From Zunongwangia pacifica (GTDB taxonomy: Bacteria; Bacteroidota; Bacteroidia; Flavobacteriales; Flavobacteriaceae): a DNA stretch of 62,210 bases. The stretch spans positions 1 to 62,210 of the forward strand of contig NZ_JAKHSK010000028.1 of assembly GCF_023499215.1 (NCBI RefSeq), read 5' to 3'. Position 1 is the first letter of the stretch. Each line of letters starts with the position of its first letter. Of this stretch, positions 8,387 to 15,743 are shown one piece after another. The translations under genes and the position numbers were made by a program. The notes beneath the pieces were generated by a model. That model was given only the letters and a program-made list of their open reading frames with translations. It had not been told where the DNA came from and ran no database searches.

Positions 8387-9691
8387 ATGGAAAAACAGGT
8401 AATAACACCAAAAATGAAAAGACAGCGCAAGTTCCTATTGGTATTGCCTCTGCTCGTACTTCCTTTCACAACCCTAATCTTTTGGGTATTGGGAGGCGGA
8501 CAGGTGCAGGAACTACAGGCACAGGAAACTCCACAGAACGGGTTTAACCTTCATCTGCCGGAAGCAAAACTGACCGATGATAAGCAAATGGATAAGATGA
8601 GCTATTACAACCGGGCAGAACAGGATTCGGCAAAATTCAGGGAACTCCGTAAAAATGACCCGAATTATAAGAACAGTGTGATTTCCGATACGGATAATGT
8701 GTTAACCACCCAGCAGGAAGTAAAACCGGGTCAGGTATCTTCCGGTGGACTGAAAACTTCCCTCTACGGAAGTGGTCAGGGCAACGATCCGAATACGGAT
8801 AAAATTTATAAAAAGCTGGAAGCCTTAAACAGGGAATTGAACAAACCGGTGGAACGAACCCAACTTTCTGAAGATTCCCCTAAACAGGAAACAAAAACCA
8901 ATTATGGAAATACCTCCGTAAGTTCCAGTGATGTGGACAGGCTGGAAGAAATGATGCATACCATGACCCAGCCGGAAGCACCTGACCAGGAACTGGAACA
9001 GCTTAATAGCATGCTGGAAAAGATTCTGGATGTACAGCATCCCGAGCGGGTTCAGGAGAAACTAAAACAACTATCGGAGGCTCGCAGGGAACAACTGTAC
9101 GAAGTATCCACTGCACAGAAAGATGATAGTATTTCCCTGATGCATACCGGACACTTCGTTACTCCTACGGCAAATGGATTTTATTCCCTGGACGATGACC
9201 AAATTGCTGAACAACCGGAAAATGCCATACAGGCGGTTATTCACGAATCACAGACCGTAGTGAACGGATCTACCGTAAAGCTTCGCCTGGTCAATGATGT
9301 ATTCATTAATGGGCTGCATATTCCCAAAGACAACTTTGTGTTTGGTATCGCTTCCCTTAGCGGAGAAAGGCTGCATATCAAAATCAACAGCATTAGAAAT
9401 GGTAATTCCCTCTTCCCGGTAGAGCTCTCCGTGTATGATATGGATGGACTGGACGGAATTTATATTCCCGGTGCCATTACCCGGGATGTCGCAAAACAAT
9501 CGGCTGACCGCTCCATGCAAAATATTGGATTGACTTCCCTAGATCCTTCCTGGCAGGCACAGGCCGCAGGTGCCGGTATAGAAACGGCTAAATCACTCTT
9601 TAGCAAAAAAGTAAAACTGATAAAAGTAACCCTGAAAGCAGGCTATCAGGTATTGCTCCGTGATGAAAAACAAAAACAGATCAATAAGTAA
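8387..9691 (+). CDS. traM: Conjugative transposon protein TraM
   Basis: From ATG 8387 the protein has 434 residues: a basic cytoplasmic N-terminus, one membrane anchor at about residues 17-36, a long low-complexity periplasmic linker rich in Gln, Glu and Ser (about 40-220), and a conserved C-terminal beta-rich domain (about 250-400). This is the architecture of TraM, the VirB10-like protein that spans the periplasm. A TTG at 8381 in the same frame overlaps the previous stop and is a less likely start. Confidence 0.88.
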   Translation: MEKQVITPKMKRQRKFLLVLPLLVLPFTTLIFWVLGGGQVQELQAQETPQNGFNLHLPEAKLTDDKQMDKMSYYNRAEQDSAKFRELRKNDPNYKNSVISDTDNVLTTQQEVKPGQVSSGGLKTSLYGSGQGNDPNTDKIYKKLEALNRELNKPVERTQLSEDSPKQETKTNYGNTSVSSSDVDRLEEMMHTMTQPEAPDQELEQLNSMLEKILDVQHPERVQEKLKQLSEARREQLYEVSTAQKDDSISLMHTGHFVTPTANGFYSLDDDQIAEQPENAIQAVIHESQTVVNGSTVKLRLVNDVFINGLHIPKDNFVFGIASLSGERLHIKINSIRNGNSLFPVELSVYDMDGLDGIYIPGAITRDVAKQSADRSMQNIGLTSLDPSWQAQAAGAGIETAKSLFSKKVKLIKVTLKAGYQVLLRDEKQKQINK

Positions 9692-9714
9692 TAACCATTT
9701 AAAATTCCATAAAG

Positions 9715-10590
9715 ATGAAAAAAATAAATGCACGTATGGTAATGGGATTTTTCCTGTTCCTTTTCGGATTGAATGTAAATGCTCAAAGCAGGACTAAGCT
9801 TGAGCCCAAATCCATCGCTCCCTATCCTTTGGAAATTACCTATTTTAAAACAACCAATATTATATTTCCAAGTGCTATTGTAGGTGTGGACAGAGGCAGT
9901 AAAGATGTATTGGCGCAAAAAGCCAAAGGAGCTGCCAATATACTACAACTCAAAGCGGCAAGGGATAGTTTCCCGGAGACCAATCTGACGGTAATTACCG
10001 CAGATGGGAAATTGAATTCCTTTGTGATTAACTATACCCCAAAGCCGTCCGTGTTGAATGTTTCCATGAAGGAAAGGAATAACAAAAACAGTATTTTCCT
10101 TTCACCCGGATCGGTTAATGAGGCTGAAGTCACTACTTATGCTACACATGCCTTGTATTCCAAATATAAGGGGCGTAAGGTAAAGCACCGTAATTATGGT
10201 ATCCGCTTCGGATTAAACGGGATATTCATTCGGGACAATTTAATGTACCTGCGGTTAACGATTACCAACACATCCAATATCAGCTATGATATTGACCAAT
10301 TACGCTTTTTTATCTGTGACCAGAAAAAGGCTAAACGTACGGCTTCTCAGGAAATAGAAATTGCCCCGGTACACCTCCAAAATGAGGTGACAAAAATTGA
10401 CGGTCAGTCTACACAGACTTTGGTAATTGCTGTTCCTAAGTTTACCATTCCCGATAAGAAATACCTCGCCATACAATTGTTTGAAGCAAACGGCGGAAGG
10501 CATATTGAGCTCAGTGTAAAAAACAGGACGATCATTAAAGCGGCAGTACTTCCCACATTGCTAATCAACAGGAAATACACCTATCAATAA
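9715..10590 (+). CDS. traN: Conjugative transposon protein TraN (DUF4138)
   Basis: A 291-residue exported protein with signal peptide (hydrophobic core about residues 8-20, ending VNAQ) and the TraN/DUF4138 body, including the segment TTNIIFPSAIVGVDRGSKDV and a beta-rich C-terminal half. TraN is the VirB9-like partner of TraM in the outer part of the channel. It starts 23 bases after traM and is probably in the same transcript. Confidence 0.88.
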   Translation: MKKINARMVMGFFLFLFGLNVNAQSRTKLEPKSIAPYPLEITYFKTTNIIFPSAIVGVDRGSKDVLAQKAKGAANILQLKAARDSFPETNLTVITADGKLNSFVINYTPKPSVLNVSMKERNNKNSIFLSPGSVNEAEVTTYATHALYSKYKGRKVKHRNYGIRFGLNGIFIRDNLMYLRLTITNTSNISYDIDQLRFFICDQKKAKRTASQEIEIAPVHLQNEVTKIDGQSTQTLVIAVPKFTIPDKKYLAIQLFEANGGRHIELSVKNRTIIKAAVLPTLLINRKYTYQ

Positions 10591-10608
10591 CTTTTAAATC
10601 AAAATATC

Positions 10609-11409
10609 ATGAATCAGAAGAATTTAGAATACCTGAAAGACCAGATTAAATATACCGGTTTCGGGGAAGGTTTTGAAGCCCCCTTAAAACGAATGATGGA
10701 AATAGAAAAGCCAGCCTTTAAGCTGGTACATGAAACGCAATTCGGTACTGATAAGGTGGAAGCCCGAATGAATTTTAGCAAATCCAAGCAAACGGATATG
10801 TATTTCTTTAACTCCTATCAGATGAGTGTACAAAAGGAAAATAATCCCGATGAAACGATGAAACAGACCTTCTATATCAACAAAGGCAATAACATTACCC
10901 TGAAAGAAGCCTACAACCTGATGGAAGGCCGATCGGTCAATAAGGATTTGACCAACAAGGAGGGGCAACTGTACAATGCATGGTTACAGATGGATTTTAA
11001 ACAAAGTGATGACAATGGAAATTTCAAAATACAGCAGTACCATCAAAACTATGGGTACGATCTGGAAGCAACACTTTCTAAACATCCCATTAAAGAACTG
11101 GAGAATGAAACCTATAAATCCAATCTGATGGATTCCCTGAAAAAAGGAAACCTGCAATCGGCGACTTTTCAAATGGAAGGTTCGGAGCAGAAACAGTACA
11201 TCGAAGCCAATCCACGGTTTAAGACCATCAATATCTATGACAGTAATATGCAACGGGTTGATAACCGCCAGTCCAAGAGGGAAAAACAATCGGAAGCACA
11301 AAGCCGCTCTGCTAAACAGGAGCATAAAGGCCAGGAGCAGCCGATTGCCGACGAGGCTCCGGACATACCGAAGGCTAAGAAGAAAAGAAAGAGACCCACC
11401 ATAACTTAA
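10609..11409 (+). CDS. Conjugative-element protein of unknown function
   Basis: A 266-residue soluble protein, no signal peptide, highly charged, with a lysine- and arginine-rich C-terminal tail (ending KKKRKRPTIT). The core (KYTGFGEGFEAPL, TDMYFFNSY, FYINKGNNITLKEAYNLMEGR, VNKDLTNKEGQLYNAW) is a conserved block I recognise from elements of this class, where it occurs alone or at the start of larger proteins, but no function is known to me. The basic tail would suit nucleic-acid binding. It lies 18 bases after traN and five bases before the next gene. Confidence 0.7.
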   Translation: MNQKNLEYLKDQIKYTGFGEGFEAPLKRMMEIEKPAFKLVHETQFGTDKVEARMNFSKSKQTDMYFFNSYQMSVQKENNPDETMKQTFYINKGNNITLKEAYNLMEGRSVNKDLTNKEGQLYNAWLQMDFKQSDDNGNFKIQQYHQNYGYDLEATLSKHPIKELENETYKSNLMDSLKKGNLQSATFQMEGSEQKQYIEANPRFKTINIYDSNMQRVDNRQSKREKQSEAQSRSAKQEHKGQEQPIADEAPDIPKAKKKRKRPTIT

Positions 11410-11414
11410 ATGAT

Positions 11415-11708
11415 ATGGAAGAGTTAAAGCCTTTATCTAACTTTTTTACGGCTATTGAGCAGGATGGCCGTATCAGCATTACACATATAGGGATTTATGC
11501 TGCCCTGTTGAAGTACCGGGCGCAGATGGGCAATAGCAATCCGATAGTGGCATTTAGTTATGACATTATGAAGATTGCAAAAATATCATCTGCCATGACG
11601 TATCATAAATGTGTAAAGGATCTTAATGCCTACGGGTATATACGGTATGAACCCTCATTTAATAAAAACAGGGGGAGTAAAATTTACTTTCCCGAAAGCG
11701 ATGGGTAG
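11415..11708 (+). CDS. Small winged-helix-like protein of a conjugative element
   Basis: A 97-residue protein. Residues about 20-85 (ITHIGIYAALLKYR, YDIMKIAKISSAMTYHKCVKDLNAYGYIRY) have the helix pattern of a small winged-helix DNA-binding domain followed by a basic wing (NKNRGSKIYF). This suggests a regulator or replication-initiator-like role, but it is inference from the pattern. It is the last gene before the UUCG-loop terminator and so ends the tra transcript. Confidence 0.65.
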   Translation: MEELKPLSNFFTAIEQDGRISITHIGIYAALLKYRAQMGNSNPIVAFSYDIMKIAKISSAMTYHKCVKDLNAYGYIRYEPSFNKNRGSKIYFPESDG

Positions 11709-11729
11709 CATGAATTAATTTTTCGGTAC

Positions 11730-11748
11730 AAAGCCCTTCGGGGCTTTT
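11730..11748 (+). terminator. Rho-independent terminator of the tra operon
   Basis: AAAGCCC-TTCG-GGGCTTT: a perfect seven-base-pair stem with a UUCG tetraloop, followed by T-rich sequence, 21 bases after the last tra-region stop. Confidence 0.85.
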
Positions 11749-11773
11749 GCTGTTTTAAAGCGGAGATGAAAAG

Positions 11774-11932
11774 ATGGAAAATGAAGTAAAGAGAATTCCG
11801 CCGGAAAAAGCAATAGCACTATTGAAAGAAGACGGTATAGAAGTAACAGCGGAACAGGTGAAAGTCATCCTGGACTTTATGTATGAGATCGCGGATATTG
11901 TTGTAGATCAGTATCTGGCAAAACCTGCCTGA
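11774..11932 (+). CDS. Small acidic protein preceding the recombinase
   Basis: A 52-residue reading frame (MENEVKRIPPEKAIALLKED ... QYLAKPA). It is predicted to be helical, and the segment EKAIALLKEDGIEVTAEQVK reads like a small helix-turn-helix-like fold. It sits between the tra terminator and the recombinase, a place where similar small proteins are found in Bacteroidetes elements. It might regulate or assist the recombinase, but this rests on position only. Its stop lies inside an inverted repeat at 11928-11960. Confidence 0.6.
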   Translation: MENEVKRIPPEKAIALLKEDGIEVTAEQVKVILDFMYEIADIVVDQYLAKPA

Positions 11933-11960
11933 ATTTCGTATATTTATAAACGGAATCAGG
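11928..11960. repeat. Inverted repeat upstream of the recombinase gene
   Basis: CCTGA-A-TTTCG ... CGGAA-TCAGG, arms of ten to eleven bases around a 12-base A/T-only loop with one G-T pair and one bulge. It overlaps the stop of the 52-residue gene and lies 35 bases before the recombinase ATG. It could be an operator, a weak terminator or an accessory recombination site; no T run follows. Confidence 0.45.
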
Positions 11961-11994
11961 CTGTTAGATTAAACAACCTTAATATTTTGGAACG

Positions 11995-13554
11995 ATGAAA
12001 ATTGCAGATTTATACATACGGGTAAGCACGGATGAACAGGCCGACAAGGGATACTCACAACGGGATCAGGAAGAGCGTTTGCGCAAGTATTGTGAAATCA
12101 ATCATATTCAGGTACGGAAAGTGATTTATGAGGATCATTCGGCAAAAACCTTTAAACGTCCTTCCTGGACAAAACTGCTAGGTATCCTACGTAAATCCAG
12201 AGGACAGTCTGATTTCATATTGTTTACCAAATGGGACAGGTTCAGCCGGAATGCAGGGGATGCTTATCAGATGATCGGTACATTGAGACGATTGGGAGTA
12301 GAACCGCAGGCAGTAGAACAACCACTCGATTTATCCATTCCTGAAAATAAAATGATGCTCGCCTTTTATCTGGCTGCTCCTGAAGTGGAAAATGACAGAA
12401 GAGCTCTAAATACCTTTCATGGGATGCGAAGGGCTAAAAAAGAAGGACGCTGGATGGGCCTTGCTCCAATCGGTTATAAAAACAAAATTGATGAGAGTGG
12501 TAGAAAATATATTGCGCCAAGGAAAGTCCAGAGTGACATAATGAAATGGGTATTCAAAGAATTGGCAAAAAACACTTTTAGCACCGAACAAATATGGAAA
12601 ACAGCTAGAGAAAAAGGGCTTAAATGCAGTAAAAATAATTTCTGGACAGCTATCCGTAATCCTATGTATTGCGGTAAAATATTTATTCCTAAATACAAAG
12701 ATGAAGAAAGTCAACTGGTGATGGGGCAACACGACCCCTTAATATCTGAAGCTTTGTTCTATGATGTTCAGGATGTGCTCGACGGTCGTAAGAAAATAAT
12801 GCGTACCAAAATAAAAGTAGATGACCGCTATCCCTTACGCGGTTTTGTCGTTTGTCCAGACTGCGGGCGTATGTTAACTAGTAGTAAATCCAAAGGGCGT
12901 TCCAAATATTATTATTATTACCATTGTTCCGGTGGCTGTAAATTCAGACAAAAAGCGGAGTATATGAACGATAAGATGGTTTCTGAAATCGGGAAATATG
13001 TGTATTCCATCCCTAGGCTCAACCTATTTAAAGAAGTCATTACTTCCGTATATAAATCAAAAACCAGAGACAGGATCGGAAATATACAGCAGTTAAAAAT
13101 TCGTTTACAGGATGAAAACAATAAACTAAGTAAAGCCAGGGAACTGCTTTTATGCGATGATATTGAAGCGGACGATTACCGAATGATGAAAGCGGATGCC
13201 GATAAAAAAATAAACAGGCTGGAAGCCAAACTCACAAGTTCGATTACAGACACGCAAAACGTGGAACCCCTGTGGGATAAGGCAATCAGCAATCTTTCAC
13301 AATTGGGCTATTTGTATGAAACCGGGACGATTACACAAAAAAGAAAGATCATTGGTTCGATCTTTCCTGAAAATCTGACTTTTGACGGATTTGAATATCG
13401 AACCACCCGGGTGAATGAAGCAATCAAGTATATCACACTGATAAACAAAGATTTAAATGGAAATAAAAATGGGACAAACTCATCATTTTTGAATTTGTCC
13501 CATCAAGTGACCCCGGCAGGATTCAAACCTGCAACCCTCAGAGCCGAAATCTGA
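11995..13554 (+). CDS. Large serine site-specific recombinase
   Basis: A 519-residue serine integrase expected to excise and integrate the element. The N-terminal resolvase domain has the motif YIRVSTDEQADKGYSQRDQEE with the probable nucleophile Ser11 and downstream KWDRFSRNAGD. A recombinase domain follows at about 160-270, then a zinc ribbon (CPDCGRML near residue 290, HCSGGCKF near 316) and a coiled-coil C-terminal part. The last 15 codons or so are the antisense of tRNA-Arg and about ten more lie in the tRNA's terminator. The true family C-terminus probably ends near residue 485-490, and the present tail depends on the integration site. Base composition is more A/T-rich than the tra genes. 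Confidence 0.9.
   Translation: MKIADLYIRVSTDEQADKGYSQRDQEERLRKYCEINHIQVRKVIYEDHSAKTFKRPSWTKLLGILRKSRGQSDFILFTKWDRFSRNAGDAYQMIGTLRRLGVEPQAVEQPLDLSIPENKMMLAFYLAAPEVENDRRALNTFHGMRRAKKEGRWMGLAPIGYKNKIDESGRKYIAPRKVQSDIMKWVFKELAKNTFSTEQIWKTAREKGLKCSKNNFWTAIRNPMYCGKIFIPKYKDEESQLVMGQHDPLISEALFYDVQDVLDGRKKIMRTKIKVDDRYPLRGFVVCPDCGRMLTSSKSKGRSKYYYYYHCSGGCKFRQKAEYMNDKMVSEIGKYVYSIPRLNLFKEVITSVYKSKTRDRIGNIQQLKIRLQDENNKLSKARELLLCDDIEADDYRMMKADADKKINRLEAKLTSSITDTQNVEPLWDKAISNLSQLGYLYETGTITQKRKIIGSIFPENLTFDGFEYRTTRVNEAIKYITLINKDLNGNKNGTNSSFLNLSHQVTPAGFKPATLRAEI
13469..13503 (-). terminator. Terminator of tRNA-Arg, embedded in the recombinase reading frame
   Basis: On the minus strand ATGGGACAAA and TTTGTCCCAT form a ten-base-pair stem starting five bases after the tRNA 3' end, followed by TTTTTATTT. 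It is read in sense by the recombinase frame on the plus strand. Confidence 0.75.
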
Positions 13555-13581
13555 TATTCTATTCAGTTGAACTACGGGGCC
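13508..13581 (-). tRNA. tRNA-Arg (anticodon UCG)
   Basis: A complete 74-base cloverleaf without encoded CCA. Acceptor GGCCCCG pairs with CGGGGUC; D stem GUUC/GAAU; anticodon stem UCAGA/UCUGA with loop UUUCGGC giving anticodon UCG; T stem GCAGG/CCUGC. Two oddities: D-loop position 19 is A and T-loop position 56 is U, so the usual G19-C56 tertiary pair is replaced by A19-U56; the Levitt pair is A15-U48. The gene begins four bases after the stop of the GIY-YIG gene on the same strand and its 3' end is the border of the conjugative element. It probably relies on transcription from upstream through the GIY-YIG gene. Confidence 0.92.
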
Positions 13582-13585
13582 AATT

Positions 13586-13822
13586 TTACAATATTTCTTT
13601 TAAAAATTCTCTACCTGAACCAGACTTTAAATATTTCTCATATTTTCTGGCTTCAGCTCTAGATTTAAACTTTTCGGTAAAAACTAACTCCCAGGGAATA
13701 AAACCCTTGGTCGATCTATTTTCACCCTGATTATGTTGCTTTAATCTCTTTTCAACATCCTGCGTCATCCCTTTGTAAAGACGTCCATCTTTTAAACTCC
13801 GCAGAACGTAAACATAATACAT
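13586..13822 (-). CDS. GIY-YIG nuclease family protein (UPF0213-like)
   Basis: A 78-residue single-domain GIY-YIG protein: YYVYVL at residues 2-7, LYKGMT at about 17-22, conserved Arg in KRLKQHNQG, and E-KYLK near the end. Such stand-alone domains are common in Bacteroidota; their biological role is unsettled, with nuclease activity inferred from the fold. The frame is open upstream to a GTG at 13900, but those 26 residues translate a tRNA fragment and a palindromic repeat (LPAGRQV), so ATG 13822 is the true start. It lies between a broken tRNA-Arg 5' half and an intact tRNA-Arg that starts four bases after its stop. Confidence 0.88.
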   Translation of the reverse strand: MYYVYVLRSLKDGRLYKGMTQDVEKRLKQHNQGENRSTKGFIPWELVFTEKFKSRAEARKYEKYLKSGSGREFLKEIL

Positions 13823-13847
13823 TTTATTTACAACCCTATTATTCTTT

Positions 13848-13906
13848 GCCGAAACCTGCCTGCCGGCAGGCAGGTCTGATGCGCTATTCAGTTGCGCCAC
13901 GGGGCC
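13848..13906 (-). pseudogene. tRNA-Arg 5' half, interrupted by a 20-bp palindrome
   Basis: On the minus strand 13906-13875 reads as tRNA-Arg positions 1-31 and 13854-13848 as positions 32-38 (TTTCGGC), with a 20-base palindrome inserted exactly between them. After position 38 the sequence diverges completely. The D stem is GCGC/GCGC against GUUC/GAAU in the intact gene, and both are fully paired, so this is a different tRNA lineage and not a simple copy. A19 is shared. Not functional as it stands. Confidence 0.8.
13855..13874. repeat. 20-bp perfect palindrome CCTGCCTGCCGGCAGGCAGG
   Basis: A member of a dispersed palindrome family seen in related form at 54857-54877, 55397-55413 and 61783-61803. 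When read in frame it gives LPAGRQ. Here it interrupts a tRNA fragment. Confidence 0.85.
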
Positions 13907-13937
13907 ATAATTCCCATAAAATGGAAATTTATATATC

Positions 13938-14387
13938 TTAATTAGATAATTTCTTTTTTACAATTACAGAAATGGTCTTACCATCGGCTTTACCGGCAAG
14001 TTCTTGAGAAGCAACTCCCATTACCTTACCCATATCTTTCATTCCGTTAGCACCGGTTTTAGCAATAATTTCTTCAACCTTTGCCTCAATTTCTGCTTCG
14101 CTTAACTGTTCCGGTAAAAACTGAGATATTACTTCTACTTGTTTTTCTTCCGGTTCTGCTAAATCTTCACGATTTTGCTCTCTATAAAGTTGAGCACTAT
14201 CCTTACGCTGCTTCACTAACTTCTGTACAAGTTTAACTTCCTCTTCTTCAGTTAATTCTTGCTGACCGTTATCTGTTTTAGCTAAAAGTATAGCTCCTTT
14301 TACCGCTCTTAAAGCCTCTAAAGCTACCGAATCTTTTGCTTTCATCGCAGCTTTCATCTGAGTCATTACGTCTTTTTCTAAGCTCAT
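13938..14387 (-). CDS. GatB/YqeY domain-containing protein
   Basis: A 149-residue soluble protein, the usual length for the YqeY family, with the N-terminal helical part (about 1-90, highly charged) and the C-terminal tail domain related to the end of GatB (FLPEQLSEAEIEAKVEEII, GANGMKDMGKVMG, ISVIVKKKL). The GatB tail domain binds tRNA in the amidotransferase; a stand-alone YqeY has no proven function, though a link to tRNA or amino-acid metabolism is often inferred. It lies upstream of the tRNA-Arg/GIY-YIG unit on the same strand, 31 bases from the tRNA fragment, so these may share a transcript. Confidence 0.9.
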   Translation of the reverse strand: MSLEKDVMTQMKAAMKAKDSVALEALRAVKGAILLAKTDNGQQELTEEEEVKLVQKLVKQRKDSAQLYREQNREDLAEPEEKQVEVISQFLPEQLSEAEIEAKVEEIIAKTGANGMKDMGKVMGVASQELAGKADGKTISVIVKKKLSN

Positions 14388-14491
14388 CGTAATAAATTTG
14401 AGTGCGAATATAAAATTTTAAAATCAAAAAAACCACTTAAAATTCTTTCAAAAATGGCTAATTTCAAACTCAAAAAAATTATCCCTCAATT

Positions 14492-15400
14492 ATGCATATA
14501 AATATAAAAAGAATCCTTTTTAGCGCAATAGTGTTTTTAAGCCTGCAAGTTTCTGCACAACAACATTTTACAGACAGTCTCTACAAGGTAAAAACACGAG
14601 AAACTCTAAATTATGCCGAAAAAGACGGACAAAGCCTTTATTTGGATATTTATGAGCCTGAAAATTCATTTAAAGATCGACCTGTTTTTATTTTTATGCA
14701 TGGTGGGGGCTTTGGTTATGGTACGCCACGTAATGAAGACGAGGTAAAATTGGCTAAAATCGCTGCCAGTTATGGTTATGTCGCAGTACAAATTTCTTAC
14801 CGCCTAACCCGAAAAGATCAGTCTTTTGGTTGTGATTTTGATGCTGAAGGAAAGATAGAAACCTTTAAACTTGCTGCTGAAGATTTTCTGGATGCGGTAA
14901 ATTTTATGATCAACAAGAAAGATCAGTTTAATATTGATCCTGAAAAAATCATAATCGGCGGAAGCAGCGCCGGTGCTGAAGCAGTTTTAAGTGCCGCTTT
15001 TAATCAAGATCTGTTATTTAAGGATGCCGCTAAATATGAGCATATTAAATTTCAGGGAATCTTATCCCTGGCAGGAGCAATTGTCGATAAACGCTATATC
15101 AATAAAGATAATACGGTGCCTACCATATTCTTTCACGGCACTGCGGACAATCTGGTACCTTATGCTACTGCACCCCATCATTTCTGCGAAAAAAATGAAC
15201 CCGGATATCTAATTTTAGATGGTTCCAGAAGTTTAGCCAGTAAACTGAAAGAACTTAACACCTCTTATATGCTAAATACTTTTCCTGAAGCAGGTCACGA
15301 AATCTCAGGAATTCCTTTTAAATATTTAAAGATGGTTTTTCAATATTTTGATGAGGTCTTTTTAAATGGCGAAAATCAACAAATTGAGAATACTTTTTAA
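14492..15400 (+). CDS. Secreted alpha/beta-hydrolase esterase
   Basis: A 302-residue alpha/beta-hydrolase of the carboxylesterase / BD-FAE type. Signal peptide about 1-22 (ending VSAQQ); oxyanion motif HGGG at 70-73; nucleophile elbow G-S-S-A-G with probable Ser159; candidate acid Asp219 (HGTADNLVP) and His269 (EAGHE). It would hydrolyse ester groups, perhaps acyl decorations on glycans or small esters, in the periplasm. It stands alone on the plus strand, convergent with the polysaccharide locus, with a terminator 160 bases after it. Substrate cannot be told. Confidence 0.85.
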   Translation: MHINIKRILFSAIVFLSLQVSAQQHFTDSLYKVKTRETLNYAEKDGQSLYLDIYEPENSFKDRPVFIFMHGGGFGYGTPRNEDEVKLAKIAASYGYVAVQISYRLTRKDQSFGCDFDAEGKIETFKLAAEDFLDAVNFMINKKDQFNIDPEKIIIGGSSAGAEAVLSAAFNQDLLFKDAAKYEHIKFQGILSLAGAIVDKRYINKDNTVPTIFFHGTADNLVPYATAPHHFCEKNEPGYLILDGSRSLASKLKELNTSYMLNTFPEAGHEISGIPFKYLKMVFQYFDEVFLNGENQQIENTF

Positions 15401-15421
15401 ACCTAAATTCGATTAATGTAT

Positions 15422-15481
15422 ACATTTTGGTTCATTGAGTGAATTTTCAAAGAAAGTCTGTATCAAAATTCAACCAAAATA
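15422..15481. repeat. Dispersed repeat, copy A
   Basis: Begins ACATTTTGGTTCATTGAGTG and continues with GTATCAAAA about 30 bases later. A second diverged copy is at 37869-37930. Each copy sits in an intergenic space directly after a plus-strand glycan-related enzyme gene and close to a strong hairpin. Confidence 0.6.
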
Positions 15482-15560
15482 GAAGCTTCGATACAACATC
15501 TTTTGCAATGATTTCGCTCAGCCTCCGGTGTGTTATGAAATAGAAATACTTTAAAACAAA

Positions 15561-15587
15561 AAAACCGATGACAAAATCATCGGTTTT
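15561..15587. terminator. Bidirectional terminator between esterase and GH3 gene
   Basis: AAAACCGATGA-CAAAA-TCATCGGTTTT, an 11-base-pair perfect stem followed by CTTTTT. It lies in the 343-base convergent gap 15401-15743. The rest of the gap holds the repeat at 15422 and an imperfect inverted repeat (AACCTTTTTATGG near 15648, CCATAAAAGGTT near 15701); no gene is seen there. Confidence 0.85.
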
Positions 15588-15743
15588 CTTTTTGGAAATT
15601 ATAATCAAAGATCTCGGGAAATCCCAAGCGGTTAGTATAAACCGGAAAACCTTTTTATGGTTTAGACACTATCCTTAACTTATTATAACTTTAGCAGTGC
15701 CCATAAAAGGTTAGAATCGATTATATTTTCATTTACACTCAGT

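Larger units (their letters stand above)
1..13507. mobile_element. Right part of a Bacteroidetes integrative conjugative element
   Basis: A transfer module in the usual CTnDOT-like order (traF, traG, traI, traJ, traK, a TraL-position gene, traM, traN) is followed by accessory genes and a large serine recombinase, all on the plus strand. The left end lies outside the window. The right end abuts a tRNA-Arg gene at 13508-13581, so the attachment site is probably in or beside that tRNA. The tra genes look richer in G+C than the chromosomal genes to the right, judged by eye. The exact boundary and core site cannot be fixed without the other end or an empty site. Confidence 0.85.

Noticed and set aside
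13823-13900. N-terminal extension of the GIY-YIG protein starting at GTG 13900
   Set aside because: The 26 codons translate tRNA and palindrome sequence; the conserved domain starts at ATG 13822.
13848-13906. Group I intron in the anticodon loop of tRNA-Arg with a GIY-YIG homing endonuclease
   Set aside because: The 5' part does end in the anticodon loop, but the tRNA that follows is complete with its own 5' half, the intervening sequence is too short for a group I core beside the gene, and no intron core was seen.
15640-15715. Attachment-type or regulatory inverted repeat in the esterase-GH3 gap
   Set aside because: Arms are imperfect and about 40 bases apart; could be chance in A/T-rich sequence.
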